From positions 62,001 through 126,000 of the forward strand of contig CANQWM010000003.1 of assembly GCA_947627535.1 (NCBI GenBank): DNA of 64,000 nucleotides, read 5' to 3'. This DNA is from an uncultured Acetatifactor sp. Its GTDB lineage: Bacteria > Bacillota > Clostridia > Lachnospirales > Lachnospiraceae. This document shows, in pieces, positions 48,393-58,592 of this stretch. A program made the translations under genes and the position numbers. Position 1 is the stretch's first letter. Each line of letters starts with the position of its first letter. The notes under the pieces were generated by a model. That model did not search any database. It was not told the DNA's origin and saw only the letters and a list, made by a program, of their open reading frames with translations.

Positions 48393-49814
48393 ATGTACGA
48401 AAACGAAATTTATTCCGACTCAGATGTGCAGAACCGCAGGTCAGAGACGGACCGCGCGGAGTCCCCGGTGTCCGGCAGCTATTCCACTTACCAGACGAAC
48501 GGTGTATTTTACGGCGCAGATACGCAAAGCGGCGGAAACGGTAATACGGCCGACAGGAAGAAAAAGAAAAAAGAGAAGCGCGAACCGAAGAAAGGCGGCG
48601 GTTTCTTCCGCAAGCTTATGGTCAGTCTCAGCCTTGGCCTTTGCTTTGGACTGTTTGCGGGCTTCGGGTTTTATGCGGTGCAGCGCGGTACGGGCCAGCT
48701 TGAGGCGAATCTGCAGACCCTGACGGACCAGCAGGAGGAAAGCCAGCGGGAAACGGGGGAAAATGGAACGATCCATACAATACGTCCCACGGATACCTCA
48801 GATGCTGCAGGCACGAAGATCATCCAGGTAGATGCCTCTGAAATCGTGCGGAAGGTGATGCCGGCGATGGTTTCCATTGTAAATAATTACACCGTTGTCT
48901 CCTCTTATTGGGGAAGGCCCTACAGCGAACAGGAAGCGGCCAGCGGTTCCGGAATCATCGTGGCGGAAAATGACGATTCGCTGCTGATTGTGACAAACAA
49001 TCATGTGGTGGAGGGAACGGATAACCTGACAGTTACATTTGTGGACGGAACGGAGGCGGAAGCCGTCATCAAAGGGCTTGATTCGGATATGGACCTTGCG
49101 GTAATCGCGGTTCCTCTGGACAATCTGTCTCAGGATACGAAAAATGCCATTGCAATTGCGACTCTGGGCGACAGTGATGAACTGGAAATGGGCGAGCCCG
49201 TGATCGCCGTGGGGAACGCACTTGGATACGGACAGTCGGTAACCGGCGGCATGGTCAGCGCGCTTGCCCGGGAGCTGACCTTTGACGATGGCAGCAAGGG
49301 AACCTTCATCCAGACGGATGCGGCCATTAACCCCGGCAATTCCGGCGGTGCACTGCTGAACCTGAAAGGGGAAGTGATCGGAATCAATTCCAGCAAGATC
49401 GGCGGCACCTATGTGGAAGGCATGGGCTATGCCATCCCTATCACGGCTGCAAGCCCGATTATAGCGGATCTGATGGAGCGGGAGACCAGAACCGTAAAAG
49501 TGGATGACAGCGAGAGAGGCTATATGGGAATCGAGCTTCAAAGCGTTACCGACGATGTTGCCCTGATGTTTGATATGCCAAAGGGCGCGTTTGTCTACAG
49601 CGTGGAAGACGGTCTGGCAGCGGATCGGGCCGGTCTCCAGAGAGGTGACGTCATCGTTAAATTTGACGGACAGAAGATTTCTGACAAAAATGACCTTTTG
49701 GATACCATCCAGTATTACAAGGCAGGCGAAACGGTGGTAGTCACAGTGGAACGGCTGGAGGACAGCGAGTATGTGTCCTATGACCTGGAGGTTACGCTGG
49801 GCGAGATGCCGTAA
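48393..49814 (+). CDS. htrA: HtrA/DegP-like membrane-anchored serine protease with PDZ domain
   Basis: TNNHVVEGTDNL (His), DSDMDLAVIAV (Asp), NPGNSGGALLN (Ser); C-term PDZ; N-term TM. Confidence 0.93.
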   Translation: MYENEIYSDSDVQNRRSETDRAESPVSGSYSTYQTNGVFYGADTQSGGNGNTADRKKKKKEKREPKKGGGFFRKLMVSLSLGLCFGLFAGFGFYAVQRGTGQLEANLQTLTDQQEESQRETGENGTIHTIRPTDTSDAAGTKIIQVDASEIVRKVMPAMVSIVNNYTVVSSYWGRPYSEQEAASGSGIIVAENDDSLLIVTNNHVVEGTDNLTVTFVDGTEAEAVIKGLDSDMDLAVIAVPLDNLSQDTKNAIAIATLGDSDELEMGEPVIAVGNALGYGQSVTGGMVSALARELTFDDGSKGTFIQTDAAINPGNSGGALLNLKGEVIGINSSKIGGTYVEGMGYAIPITAASPIIADLMERETRTVKVDDSERGYMGIELQSVTDDVALMFDMPKGAFVYSVEDGLAADRAGLQRGDVIVKFDGQKISDKNDLLDTIQYYKAGETVVVTVERLEDSEYVSYDLEVTLGEMP

Positions 49815-49874
49815 CAGGAGAAGTTCAGAAGAAGTCCGTTTTGCCATCCATTTTGCTGTTTAGAAAATCTTCAC

Positions 49875-49903
49875 TTGTGCGGACAGACAATATCAAGTAT
49901 ACT
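49875..49903 (+). promoter_or_regulatory. Promoter for clpX-like gene
   Basis: TTGTGC-N17-TATACT. Confidence 0.6.
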
Positions 49904-49947
49904 TTTGTTAGGCTGGAATCGGAAATTGAAGTTTTTCGGCAGCGGAA

Positions 49948-51540
49948 ATGGAGAAAAACATGGCGGACAAAACAGATCGTGATACCTTAGAGAAGGAACA
50001 GGACCAGGACGAGGAAAAAAGTTTACAGGAGGATGGTTCGGAAAGTACCGGGAAACAGGAACAGAAAGATGCGTCCAACACGCAGAGGGCCGGCAAGAGC
50101 AGCAACAGCGAATACGAGGATGTATGCTTTATCTGCCGCAGGCCGGAGAGCAAGGCCGGACAAATGTTTAAGCTGCCTAATCATATCTGTGTCTGCAGCG
50201 ACTGTATGCGCAAGACCATGGAGACCGTCAGCCAGTTTGATTATCAGGGAATGCTGAATAATCCAACCCTGCAGAATGAGCTGGACCAGCTGACCAGGCA
50301 GGGCGGTTTCCCCAATATCAGCTTTGTGAATCTTGCGGACCTCAGAGGGGACGGCGGTATTCCCAACAAGCAGAAGCTGAAAAAGAAGAAGCCCAATGAA
50401 GCCAAAGAACCTGTTTTAAACATTAAGAACATTCCTGCGCCCCATAAGATCAAGGCAAGTCTGGATGAGTATGTGGTGGGGCAGGAACATGCCAAAAAGG
50501 TTATTTCCGTTGCGGTGTACAACCATTACAAGCGGGTGGCAACGGGTACGATGGACGATATTGAAATCGAGAAATCCAATATGCTGATGATCGGCCCTAC
50601 CGGCTGCGGCAAGACGTACCTGGTGAAGACTCTGGCGAGGCTTCTGGATGTGCCCCTTGCCATCGCGGACGCCACCTCCCTTACCGAGGCGGGCTACATC
50701 GGAGACGATATTGAGTCTGTGGTGTCGAAGCTTCTGGCGGCTGCCGACAACGATGTGGAGAAGGCAGAACAGGGGATCATCTTTATCGACGAGATTGACA
50801 AGATCGCAAAGAAAAAGAATACAAATACCCGCGACGTCAGCGGAGAGAGCGTGCAGCAGGGAATGCTGAAGCTTCTGGAGGGCGCGGAGGTAGAGGTGCC
50901 CGTGGGAGCGAACAGCAAGAATGCCATGGTGCCTCTGGCGACGGTAAATACGAAAAATATCCTTTTCATCTGCGGCGGCGCGTTTCCCGATCTGGAAGAC
51001 ATTATTAAAGAAAGGCTGACAAAGTCGGCGTCCATCGGTTTTAATTCCGAGCTGAGGGACAAATATGACAAGGACAGGAACATTCTTGCCAAGGTTACCG
51101 TGGAGGATATCAGGAAGTTTGGCATGATTCCTGAGTTTATTGGACGTCTTCCCGTGATCTTCGCGCTGGAGGGCCTGAGTAAGGAAATGATGGTGAAGAT
51201 CCTGAAGGAGCCAAAGAATGCCATCCTGAAGCAGTACCAGAAGCTTCTGGAGCTGGATGAGGTCAAGCTGGAGTTCACTGACGGCGCGCTGGAAGCCATT
51301 GCGGAGAAGGCGATGAAGCGGGATACGGGCGCGAGAGCCCTGCGCTCCATCATTGAAGAGTTTATGCTGGATATCATGTATGAGATCCCCAAGGACGACA
51401 ATATCGGCAGGGTGACGATTACCCGGGAGTATATCGAGGGTACGGGCGGCCCGGTGATCGATATCCGGAGCAGTCTCCTGACGGACCGTTTTGAAGAACT
51501 CAGGGAGGTCCCTGAGGAAGAAATCTCCAGGGCGGAGTAA
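49948..51540 (+). CDS. clpX: ClpX-family AAA+ unfoldase, divergent
   Basis: Zinc finger CFIC...CSDC; GPTGCGKTYL; FIDEIDKIAKK; SIGFNSE; RDTGARALRSIIEE. Confidence 0.88.
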   Translation: MEKNMADKTDRDTLEKEQDQDEEKSLQEDGSESTGKQEQKDASNTQRAGKSSNSEYEDVCFICRRPESKAGQMFKLPNHICVCSDCMRKTMETVSQFDYQGMLNNPTLQNELDQLTRQGGFPNISFVNLADLRGDGGIPNKQKLKKKKPNEAKEPVLNIKNIPAPHKIKASLDEYVVGQEHAKKVISVAVYNHYKRVATGTMDDIEIEKSNMLMIGPTGCGKTYLVKTLARLLDVPLAIADATSLTEAGYIGDDIESVVSKLLAAADNDVEKAEQGIIFIDEIDKIAKKKNTNTRDVSGESVQQGMLKLLEGAEVEVPVGANSKNAMVPLATVNTKNILFICGGAFPDLEDIIKERLTKSASIGFNSELRDKYDKDRNILAKVTVEDIRKFGMIPEFIGRLPVIFALEGLSKEMMVKILKEPKNAILKQYQKLLELDEVKLEFTDGALEAIAEKAMKRDTGARALRSIIEEFMLDIMYEIPKDDNIGRVTITREYIEGTGGPVIDIRSSLLTDRFEELREVPEEEISRAE

Positions 51541-51571
51541 GGAGCCGGAAAACGGAATCAGGAAAAATGGA

Positions 51572-51605
51572 AACAGTCTCTGACATTGTCTCAGAGGCTG
51601 TTTTT
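51572..51605 (+). terminator. Rho-independent terminator after clpX-like gene
   Basis: AACAGTCTCTGA-CATTGTC-TCAGAGGCTGTTTTT: 12-bp stem with one G:U, then T tract. Confidence 0.85.
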
Positions 51606-51660
51606 GCGTGGCCTTTTCGTTTTAGTTTTTCCCTTTTATAAAATTTATCAAAGTTTGGTA

Positions 51661-51688
51661 TTGACAATCGGCGCAGGTCTGGTATGAT
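51661..51688 (+). promoter_or_regulatory. Sigma-A-type promoter for HMA/P-ATPase operon
   Basis: TTGACA-N16-TATGAT. Confidence 0.85.
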
Positions 51689-51691
51689 AAA

Positions 51692-51713
51692 CATATGAAC
51701 AATGGTTCATATG
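51692..51713. promoter_or_regulatory. ArsR/SmtB-type operator candidate
   Basis: Perfect 9-bp inverted repeat CATATGAAC-AATG-GTTCATATG just downstream of the -10. Confidence 0.7.
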
Positions 51714-51771
51714 AATGAACTTTAATACAAGATGCAAATGATTCGCATCTGGGGAATGAGGAGGATCGGAA

Positions 51772-51993
51772 ATGAAGAAAACCTATCGAATCGAAGTGGA
51801 TTGTGCCAACTGTGCTCTTAAGATGGAGGAGGCAGCCAGAAAGGTAGATGGCGTAGCCGATGCGCTGGTCAGCTTTATGACGCAGAAGATGAAGGTGGAA
51901 TTTGCGGAAGGCGCCGATCAGGGAAGCGTCATGGCGGCAGTACGCAAGGCGTGCAAGAAGGTGGAGAGTGACTGCGAGGTCTATCTGGACTGA
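51772..51993 (+). CDS. Stand-alone heavy-metal-associated (HMA) domain protein
   Basis: [25 protein letters not shown]; 73 aa. Confidence 0.88.
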   Translation: MKKTYRIEVDCANCALKMEEAARKVDGVADALVSFMTQKMKVEFAEGADQGSVMAAVRKACKKVESDCEVYLD

Positions 51994-52024
51994 CGGCAGG
52001 AGGCGAAGGGCAGGGAGATTTGAG

Positions 52025-54004
52025 ATGACAAAAAAACAGAAAAACGTTTTGTGCAGGATCATTATTGCGGCGGCGCTGATGACGGCGCTTCCCTTTGTGC
52101 CGGCGGAAGGCTGGACAAGGTTTGTCCTGTATCTGATTCCCTATTTTGTGATCGGTTACGACATTTTGCGCAAGGCTGCGCTTGGGATCGTGCATGGCAA
52201 GGTCTTCGATGAGAATTTTCTTATGGCCGTGGCAACGGTGGGGGCCATGCTGCTGGGACTTTACAGGGAAACCAGGGGATTGGAGGGGGAGTTCGCAGAG
52301 GGAGTCGCGGTAATGCTCTTTTACCAGATCGGAGAGCTGTTTCAGTCGGTGGCCGTGGGCAGGAGTAGGAAGAATATCACTGCCCTCATGGATATCCGGC
52401 CGGATTACGCCAACCTGGAAGACGCTGACGGTGCTCTTAAGCAGGTGGACCCTGATGACGTGGAGACAGGGTCCGTGATCGTGGTGCGCCCCGGCGAGAA
52501 GATCCCCATCGACGGTGTGGTGGTGGAGGGAAGCTCCTCGCTGAACACCAGCGCTCTCACGGGTGAGAGCGTTCCCAGGCAGGTCGAGGCGGGGCAGGAG
52601 GTTGTCAGCGGCTGCGTAAACCTGACAGGCCTTTTGAAAATCCGCACAACAAAGGAATTTGGGGAATCCACCGTCTCAAAGATACTGGATCTGGTGGAGA
52701 ATTCCAGCATGAAGAAAGCCCGGGCGGAGAACTTTATTACAAAGTTCGCGAGATATTACACGCCGGCAGTATGCGGCAGCGCGCTTGCCCTGGCGGTCCT
52801 TCCGCCGGTGTGGAACCTGCTGCTTGGCAATCCCGCAGGCTTCAGTACCTGGCTGATCCGGGCGCTGACGTTTCTGGTGATCAGCTGTCCCTGCGCGCTG
52901 GTGATCTCCATCCCCTTAAGCTTTTTCGGCGGGATCGGCGGCGCGTCGGCGTGCGGCATTCTGGTAAAAGGCTCCAATTACCTGGAAGCCCTGGCGAAGA
53001 CCCGGTATGTAGTTTTTGACAAGACGGGAACTCTGACAAAGGGAGTGTTTCAGGTCACGGAAATTCATCCTTCCCATGGGTTTCTGGAAAAGGAAGAGAA
53101 CAGGGAAGACGGCGGCGCAGGAGAGAAGGAGCGGGATCGGGAGAATGCGGCGAAAAAACTGCTGGAATATGCTGCCTGTGCGGAGAGCTATTCCAGCCAT
53201 CCGATCAGCAAAAGCCTAAAGGAAGCGTACGGAAAGGAAATCCCTTCCGGGAGCGCTGCCAATGTAGAAGAGATCGGCGGATACGGTGTGAGGGCCGTTG
53301 TGGGGGGAAAGGCGGTTGCGGCAGGAAACCGCAGGCTCATGGAAAAGCTGGGACTTGCCTGGGAGGAGCCGAAGATGGCCGGAACCGTGGTGCATGTAGC
53401 GGTGGAAGGGGAGTACGCGGGATACATCCTGATCTCCGACGTCGTGAAGGAGCAGGCGGCAGAGGCCGTGAGAGCCTTAAAGGCTGTGGGCGTAAAACGG
53501 ACGGTCATGCTTACAGGGGACAGTGAAAAAGCGGCTCTGCAGGCGGCGGAGGCGCTGGGGCTGGACCAGGTGGAAAGTGAGCTCCTTCCGGCAGATAAGG
53601 TGGAGGCTGTAGAACGGCTGCTGGCCGGGAAAGGCGCCGGTGAGCAGCTGGTGTTCGTGGGAGACGGCATCAATGACGCGCCGGTTCTGTCCCGGGCGGA
53701 TATTGGCGTGGCAATGGGGGCGCTTGGGTCGGACGCGGCCATTGAGGCGGCGGATATCGTACTGATGGATGACAATCCCATGAAGCTTGCGCTTGCCATG
53801 CGGATCTCAAAAAAATGCCTGCGCATTGTGTACGAAAACATTGTTTTTGCGCTGACAGTCAAGGCGGCCTGTCTTGTATTGGGGGCCGTTGGCATTGCCA
53901 ATATGTGGGTGGCGATCTTTGCGGATGTGGGCGTCATGGTGCTGGCCGTGCTGAACGCGATTCGGTGCCTTAAGGTAAACGGGAAACGTTGCTCCGCCAT
54001 CTGA
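52025..54004 (+). CDS. Heavy-metal translocating P1B-type ATPase (Cd/Zn-type)
   Basis: [39 protein letters not shown]; start ATG 52025. Confidence 0.93.
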   Translation: MTKKQKNVLCRIIIAAALMTALPFVPAEGWTRFVLYLIPYFVIGYDILRKAALGIVHGKVFDENFLMAVATVGAMLLGLYRETRGLEGEFAEGVAVMLFYQIGELFQSVAVGRSRKNITALMDIRPDYANLEDADGALKQVDPDDVETGSVIVVRPGEKIPIDGVVVEGSSSLNTSALTGESVPRQVEAGQEVVSGCVNLTGLLKIRTTKEFGESTVSKILDLVENSSMKKARAENFITKFARYYTPAVCGSALALAVLPPVWNLLLGNPAGFSTWLIRALTFLVISCPCALVISIPLSFFGGIGGASACGILVKGSNYLEALAKTRYVVFDKTGTLTKGVFQVTEIHPSHGFLEKEENREDGGAGEKERDRENAAKKLLEYAACAESYSSHPISKSLKEAYGKEIPSGSAANVEEIGGYGVRAVVGGKAVAAGNRRLMEKLGLAWEEPKMAGTVVHVAVEGEYAGYILISDVVKEQAAEAVRALKAVGVKRTVMLTGDSEKAALQAAEALGLDQVESELLPADKVEAVERLLAGKGAGEQLVFVGDGINDAPVLSRADIGVAMGALGSDAAIEAADIVLMDDNPMKLALAMRISKKCLRIVYENIVFALTVKAACLVLGAVGIANMWVAIFADVGVMVLAVLNAIRCLKVNGKRCSAI

Positions 54005-54204
54005 CAAAAAACGGTCAGGGGAAGAGTTGGTTCAGACTAGGATTCATATCTGCAGCATGAGATCTGACTGGGAGAAAATGCAGCGCCCTCCAGCAGTTTC
54101 ACCGGAGGGCGGCAAGTCTGAGACAAAAGTCGGAAATTTCATGAAACCGGCCGGTTTCTTATCGGCAGGCAAAGAACCCTGCAGACGCAATCCGTGGGGA
54201 TACG

Positions 54205-55698
54205 TCATGCACTGATCTTTTTTTCCTGCTCCTCCTGAATATCCGGGAAGGCGGACAGCATGGGCTTTTCGTCCTTTCCCTTCAGCACACGGTTCACATA
54301 GTTTTTGGTGATGCGGAAGACCAGAGGCGACAGTACCAAAACGCCGATCAGGTTGGGGATCATCATCATGCCGTTAAAGGTATCCGCAAGGTCCCATGCC
54401 AGGTTATCACTCATCACGGCTCCGCCGAAAATTGCCGCCACAAAGATCACGCGGTAGACGATGGTAAACTTTTCCCCGAACAGGAACTCGCATGCCTTTG
54501 TGCCATAGTGGCTCCATCCCAGTGTCGTGGAGAAGGCGAAGAGCATAACGGCAATCGCCACAAAAGCCGCGCCGATCTGGCCGAAATGTATGGAAAACGC
54601 GGTGGAAACCATGTTGGCGTTGGACAGCGCCACATCTTTGTAGGTAGTAAGCGCTTCACCGTTTTCCAGATTGATCAGGCCGGAGGAAAGTACCGTGAAC
54701 GCCGTCAAGGTACAGACGATGATGGTATCCGCAAACACTTCAAAAATGCCCCACATTCCCTGGCGCACCGGCTCGCTGACGTTGGAACTGGAGTGCACCA
54801 TGACGGAGGATCCCAGTCCGGCCTCGTTGGAGAACACACCCCGCTTCATGCCCTGTTCGATGGCAAGCCGGATGCCGCTGCCCACAATGCCGCCGCCTGC
54901 TGCCTTCAGAGCGAAGGCTCCCTTAAAGATAGCGCTGAACACGGCGCCTGCCTGGGAAATGTTCGTACAGAAGATCACGATGCTGCCTACAATATAGATC
55001 AGAACCATGAAAGGGACGATCTTTTCCGTTACGGAAGCGATTCGCTTCAGTCCCCCTACAATAACGAGTCCGCCAAGAACCAATATGACAAGGCCGGTTA
55101 CCCAGGTCGGTACGCCGAATACGGTTTTCATGTTCCCGGAAATGGAGTTTACCTGTGTCATGTTGCCGATGCCGAAGGAGGCAAGGAAACAGAAAACGGA
55201 GAACAGCACGGCAAGAATCTTTCCGATCTGCCGGCAGCCCTTTTTGCTGCCGAGTCCGTCCCGCAGATAGTACATGGCGCCGCCGGACCATTCCCCGTTT
55301 TTGTTCTTGCGGCGGTAGTAAATGCCAAGCACGTTTTCGGAATAGTTGGTCATCATGCCGAAGAAAGCGATGAGCCACATCCAGAACACAGCGCCGGGGC
55401 CTCCTACTATGATGGCGCCTGCCACGCCCACAATATTGCCGGTGCCCACGGTGGCCGCCAGAGCGGTGCAGAGGGACTGGAACTGGGAAATGGACTTATC
55501 TTTTGTGTGTCCTACCACGTGTTTGTCCTTAAAAATTGCGCCGATGGTCATCTTCATCCAGTGGCCGATGTGGCTGATCTGGAAAAATTTGGTCAGGCAG
55601 GTCATCAGGATGCCGACGAATGACAGCAGGATCAGTGCCGGCCAGCCCCAGACGACGCCGTTGACCGCGTCGTTGATCTTGGAGATCCATTCTAACAT
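54205..55698 (-). CDS. Sodium:alanine symporter (AGCS) family protein
   Basis: ALAATVGTGNIVGVAGAIIVGGPGAVFWMW; EAGLGSSVMVHSSS; polytopic. Confidence 0.95.
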   Translation of the reverse strand: MLEWISKINDAVNGVVWGWPALILLSFVGILMTCLTKFFQISHIGHWMKMTIGAIFKDKHVVGHTKDKSISQFQSLCTALAATVGTGNIVGVAGAIIVGGPGAVFWMWLIAFFGMMTNYSENVLGIYYRRKNKNGEWSGGAMYYLRDGLGSKKGCRQIGKILAVLFSVFCFLASFGIGNMTQVNSISGNMKTVFGVPTWVTGLVILVLGGLVIVGGLKRIASVTEKIVPFMVLIYIVGSIVIFCTNISQAGAVFSAIFKGAFALKAAGGGIVGSGIRLAIEQGMKRGVFSNEAGLGSSVMVHSSSNVSEPVRQGMWGIFEVFADTIIVCTLTAFTVLSSGLINLENGEALTTYKDVALSNANMVSTAFSIHFGQIGAAFVAIAVMLFAFSTTLGWSHYGTKACEFLFGEKFTIVYRVIFVAAIFGGAVMSDNLAWDLADTFNGMMMIPNLIGVLVLSPLVFRITKNYVNRVLKGKDEKPMLSAFPDIQEEQEKKISA

Positions 55699-55751
55699 AT
55701 TGTTTTTTCTCCTTTGACAAATTGTTGTCTTGCTTCTAAAAAATTATGTAT

Positions 55752-55780
55752 ACTATAACACATGAATACAGACTTGTCAA
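55752..55780 (-). promoter_or_regulatory. Promoter for AGCS symporter gene
   Basis: Minus strand TTGACA-N17-TATAGT. Confidence 0.75.
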
Positions 55781-55929
55781 ATGACACATGCACCTGGCCC
55801 TGGTCCTGGAATATTTTTTTAACGGCAGGAGAATTTTGAACATGCGCGGACGCATAGGATGTGACAGCGTGATGACAGAAAGCCGGATCCCGGAGACAGC
55901 ACCGGCGGTATGGCGGAATTGGAGGAAAA

Positions 55930-56706
55930 ATGAAAGAGTCTATGGTATTGTTGATCCCTTTTTTGGGAACTGCGCTTGGTGCGGCAATGGTGTTTTTCAT
56001 GAAACGGCGGATGAATTCCCGTCTGGAGAAGCTGTTGCTGGGGTTTGCTTCCGGCGTGATGATCGCGGCCTCTGTATGGTCGCTGCTGATTCCGGCGATA
56101 GAGATGGCACAGGAGCAGGGGGGAAACGTCTGGATTCCGGCCGCCGCAGGGTTTCTGGTGGGGATGGCGTTCCTTTTGGTGCTTGACAGTCTGATTCCTC
56201 ATGTCCACCTGGACAGTGAGAAGCCGGAAGGCGTAAAGACGCAGATGCAGAAGAGTACAATGCTTACGCTTGCGGTGACGCTTCACAATCTTCCGGAAGG
56301 AATGGCAGTGGGCGTCACCCTGGCGGGGGCAATGCTGGGAGATACCGGAATTACCCTGGCGGGGGCGCTTGTGCTGGCGCTAGGGATCGCAATACAGAAT
56401 TTTCCGGAAGGCGCCATTATTTCCATGCCTTTGCGGAACGCGGGCGCGTCCAGGCTGAAATCCTTCTGGTATGGGGTTCTGTCCGGTGCAGTGGAGCCTG
56501 TGGGAGCGCTTGTCACTCTTGTCCTGGCAAAACAGGTTGTGGTGATTCTGCCCTATCTTCTGGCTTTTGCCGCGGGCGCCATGATCTATGTGGTGGTGGA
56601 GGAGCTGATTCCGGAGGCACAGTCAGGGGAACATTCCAACATCGGCACGGTGGGAGTCGCGGTTGGGTTTGTGCTGATGATGATACTGGACATTGCCCTT
56701 TCGTGA
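55930..56706 (+). CDS. ZIP-family metal transporter
   Basis: VTLHNLPEGMAVGV; AIQNFPEGAIISMPL; ~8 TM. Confidence 0.93.
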   Translation: MKESMVLLIPFLGTALGAAMVFFMKRRMNSRLEKLLLGFASGVMIAASVWSLLIPAIEMAQEQGGNVWIPAAAGFLVGMAFLLVLDSLIPHVHLDSEKPEGVKTQMQKSTMLTLAVTLHNLPEGMAVGVTLAGAMLGDTGITLAGALVLALGIAIQNFPEGAIISMPLRNAGASRLKSFWYGVLSGAVEPVGALVTLVLAKQVVVILPYLLAFAAGAMIYVVVEELIPEAQSGEHSNIGTVGVAVGFVLMMILDIALS

Positions 56707-56722
56707 TGGAACCTGTGGCGTT

Positions 56723-57823
56723 TTACAGGATGATAATGCTGGCGCAGCTGATATCGTTGGCAAGATCATACACCTTCCCGGATTTTAAGCCCACTACCCT
56801 GGGGCGCAGGCAGTTTTCCGGATTATTCGCCACGACTTTTGCTGCTTCGCCGTTTGAAAGCTGGACGATGCTGTCCACGGAGTAAAGGATAACACTGCTC
56901 AAAAAGCTTTTCATAGACTCAAAATCCAGTTCTCCCGTCATGGACATGATCATCTCGATGGCTACTCCCTTGGGGATGGCTTCCTTATACGGCCGCTCCG
57001 TCACCAGAGCGTCATAAATGTCCGCCACGGAGATGATCTTTGCGTAGGGATGGATTTTTTCCGCGCTGCTGCCAAGGGGATACCCCTTGCCGTTGATCTT
57101 TTCATGATGCTGGAGTACGCCGCGCATGATCCCATCGGAAAATTCATTCCTTTTTTTCAGTATTTCAAAGCCGAACAGCGTATGCTGCTTCATCAGCGCA
57201 AATTCTTCTTCCGTCAGCTTGGACGCCTTGTTCAGCACTTCGTTTGGTATTTTGGATTTGCCTACATCGTGGAGCAGTCCCGCAATGCCCAGCTCGTGGA
57301 TCTCCCTGTCGCTGAGCCCGTGCTTTTTTCCCACGATCATGGACATGGTGGCAACGTCGACGCTGTGCTTGAACGTGTATTCGTCGCTGACCTTCAGCAT
57401 GTTGATATCCACAGCTACGGCGTCGTTGTCGGTAATGGTCTTCATCAGCTCGTTTGCCACGTTGTTGGTGGCTTCGGAAAACCCTTCGTCGTCCGTGTGG
57501 CTGTACAGGAACTGAATGCCCTCGCCTACCTGCCTGCGCACACTCTCCGTCAGGTTGACCTTGGCGCGGTCCTCCACGCGGTTCTTCGCAATGACCTCTT
57601 TCGTGTACTGGGGGATCTGCTGCTCCAATTCATCTGCATCCGGGATACCCTCCTGGATATAAACGCCGCCCACGCCCTTTTCCTGAAGGTAACTGATGTG
57701 GAAATCATCCAGATAAGCGCCCTTTTCTATGAGAGAACGGCCGGTCGAGTCCAGGATCGACTGGTCGATTTTCATGCCTTCTTTTAATAATCTTGTACTG
57801 ATAAATTTTCTTTTGACTGCCAT
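56723..57823 (-). CDS. HD-GYP domain protein (putative c-di-GMP phosphodiesterase)
   Basis: GLLHDVGKSKIPNEVLNK; LQHHEKINGKGYPLG. Confidence 0.93.
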   Translation of the reverse strand: MAVKRKFISTRLLKEGMKIDQSILDSTGRSLIEKGAYLDDFHISYLQEKGVGGVYIQEGIPDADELEQQIPQYTKEVIAKNRVEDRAKVNLTESVRRQVGEGIQFLYSHTDDEGFSEATNNVANELMKTITDNDAVAVDINMLKVSDEYTFKHSVDVATMSMIVGKKHGLSDREIHELGIAGLLHDVGKSKIPNEVLNKASKLTEEEFALMKQHTLFGFEILKKRNEFSDGIMRGVLQHHEKINGKGYPLGSSAEKIHPYAKIISVADIYDALVTERPYKEAIPKGVAIEMIMSMTGELDFESMKSFLSSVILYSVDSIVQLSNGEAAKVVANNPENCLRPRVVGLKSGKVYDLANDISCASIIIL

Positions 57824-57884
57824 GTGCTACCCCACTGATCCCGAAACCGGGAAGCAATAGATGACTTTTTCTGCCGGCTATCCT

Positions 57885-57914
57885 AGTATAACATAACAGT
57901 TCCCTTTCCTGCAA
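57885..57914 (-). promoter_or_regulatory. Promoter for HD-GYP gene
   Basis: Minus strand TTGCAG-N18-TATACT. Confidence 0.6.
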
Positions 57915-57962
57915 TGGAATTTCGAGGTCAAAAATAATTCATTGGCGCAGAAAAATCGGGTC

Positions 57963-57991
57963 TTGACATTCGGGCTGCATCATGCTATTTT
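57963..57991 (+). promoter_or_regulatory. Promoter for padR operon
   Basis: TTGACA-N17-TATTTT. Confidence 0.65.
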
Positions 57992-58002
57992 GTGTTTAGG
58001 TT

Positions 58003-58042
58003 CGACATGTCGATGATCGACATGTAGATACTCGACATGTCG
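58003..58042. promoter_or_regulatory. Three CGACATGT elements at 15-bp spacing; candidate PadR operator
   Basis: CGACATGTCG at 58003, CGACATGT at 58018, CGACATGTCG at 58033. Confidence 0.7.
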
Positions 58043-58141
58043 GCACGTAACAGTGAACATGCTGTAAGGCGGGGATCATCCGGAGAAGCATACGTTGACT
58101 GACAGGAAGGAAAACGGCAGGTCCCTGCAGGAGGGAATGGC

Positions 58142-58471
58142 TTGGACGAGAATTTGCAGAAAAAATATATTCCCATGACGGAAACGACTTATTATACGCT
58201 GTTAGCCGTGACGGAACCCCGGCACGGTTATGCCATCATGCAGTACGTCAGAGAACTTACGAAGGGGAGGATCGTTCTTGGCACCGGAACCTTATATACC
58301 ATGGCGGGCAGGCTGGTGGCTGACGGCATAATCGAGGCGGTTCCCAACGATGAGGGAAGGAAGGCGTACAGAATCACGGGGACGGGAGACGGGCTGTTGA
58401 AGATGGAGACGCAGAGGCTGCGCAGACAGCTTGAGGACGGCGAAAGCGTTTTGCGTCAGGGGGGGCATTAA
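58142..58471 (+). CDS. PadR-family transcriptional regulator
   Basis: TETTYYTLLAVTEPRHGYAIMQYVRELTKGRIVLGTGTLYTMAGRLVADGII; TTG start. Confidence 0.93.
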   Translation: MDENLQKKYIPMTETTYYTLLAVTEPRHGYAIMQYVRELTKGRIVLGTGTLYTMAGRLVADGIIEAVPNDEGRKAYRITGTGDGLLKMETQRLRRQLEDGESVLRQGGH

Positions 58472-58592
58472 ACCGTATCAGGACGGTATGGCTCCGGCCG
58501 CTTTCCGGGAAGGAGGAGCCGGAAAGCGAAGAACAGGGGAGTGCAGGCCCAAAGGGCAGGAGTCAGTGCAGGGCACAGAAAGGGGAAACAGG

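Noticed and set aside
54084-54111. CGCCCTCC...GGAGGGCG hairpin after the P-type ATPase
   Set aside because: Stem is real but has no T tract on either side; too weak to call a terminator.
54508-55623. 371-aa + strand ORF opposite the AGCS symporter
   Set aside because: Gly/His/Arg-rich antisense translation; the - strand gene is unambiguous.
57050-57787. 245-aa + strand ORF opposite HD-GYP gene
   Set aside because: Antisense to a gene with full HD and GYP motifs.
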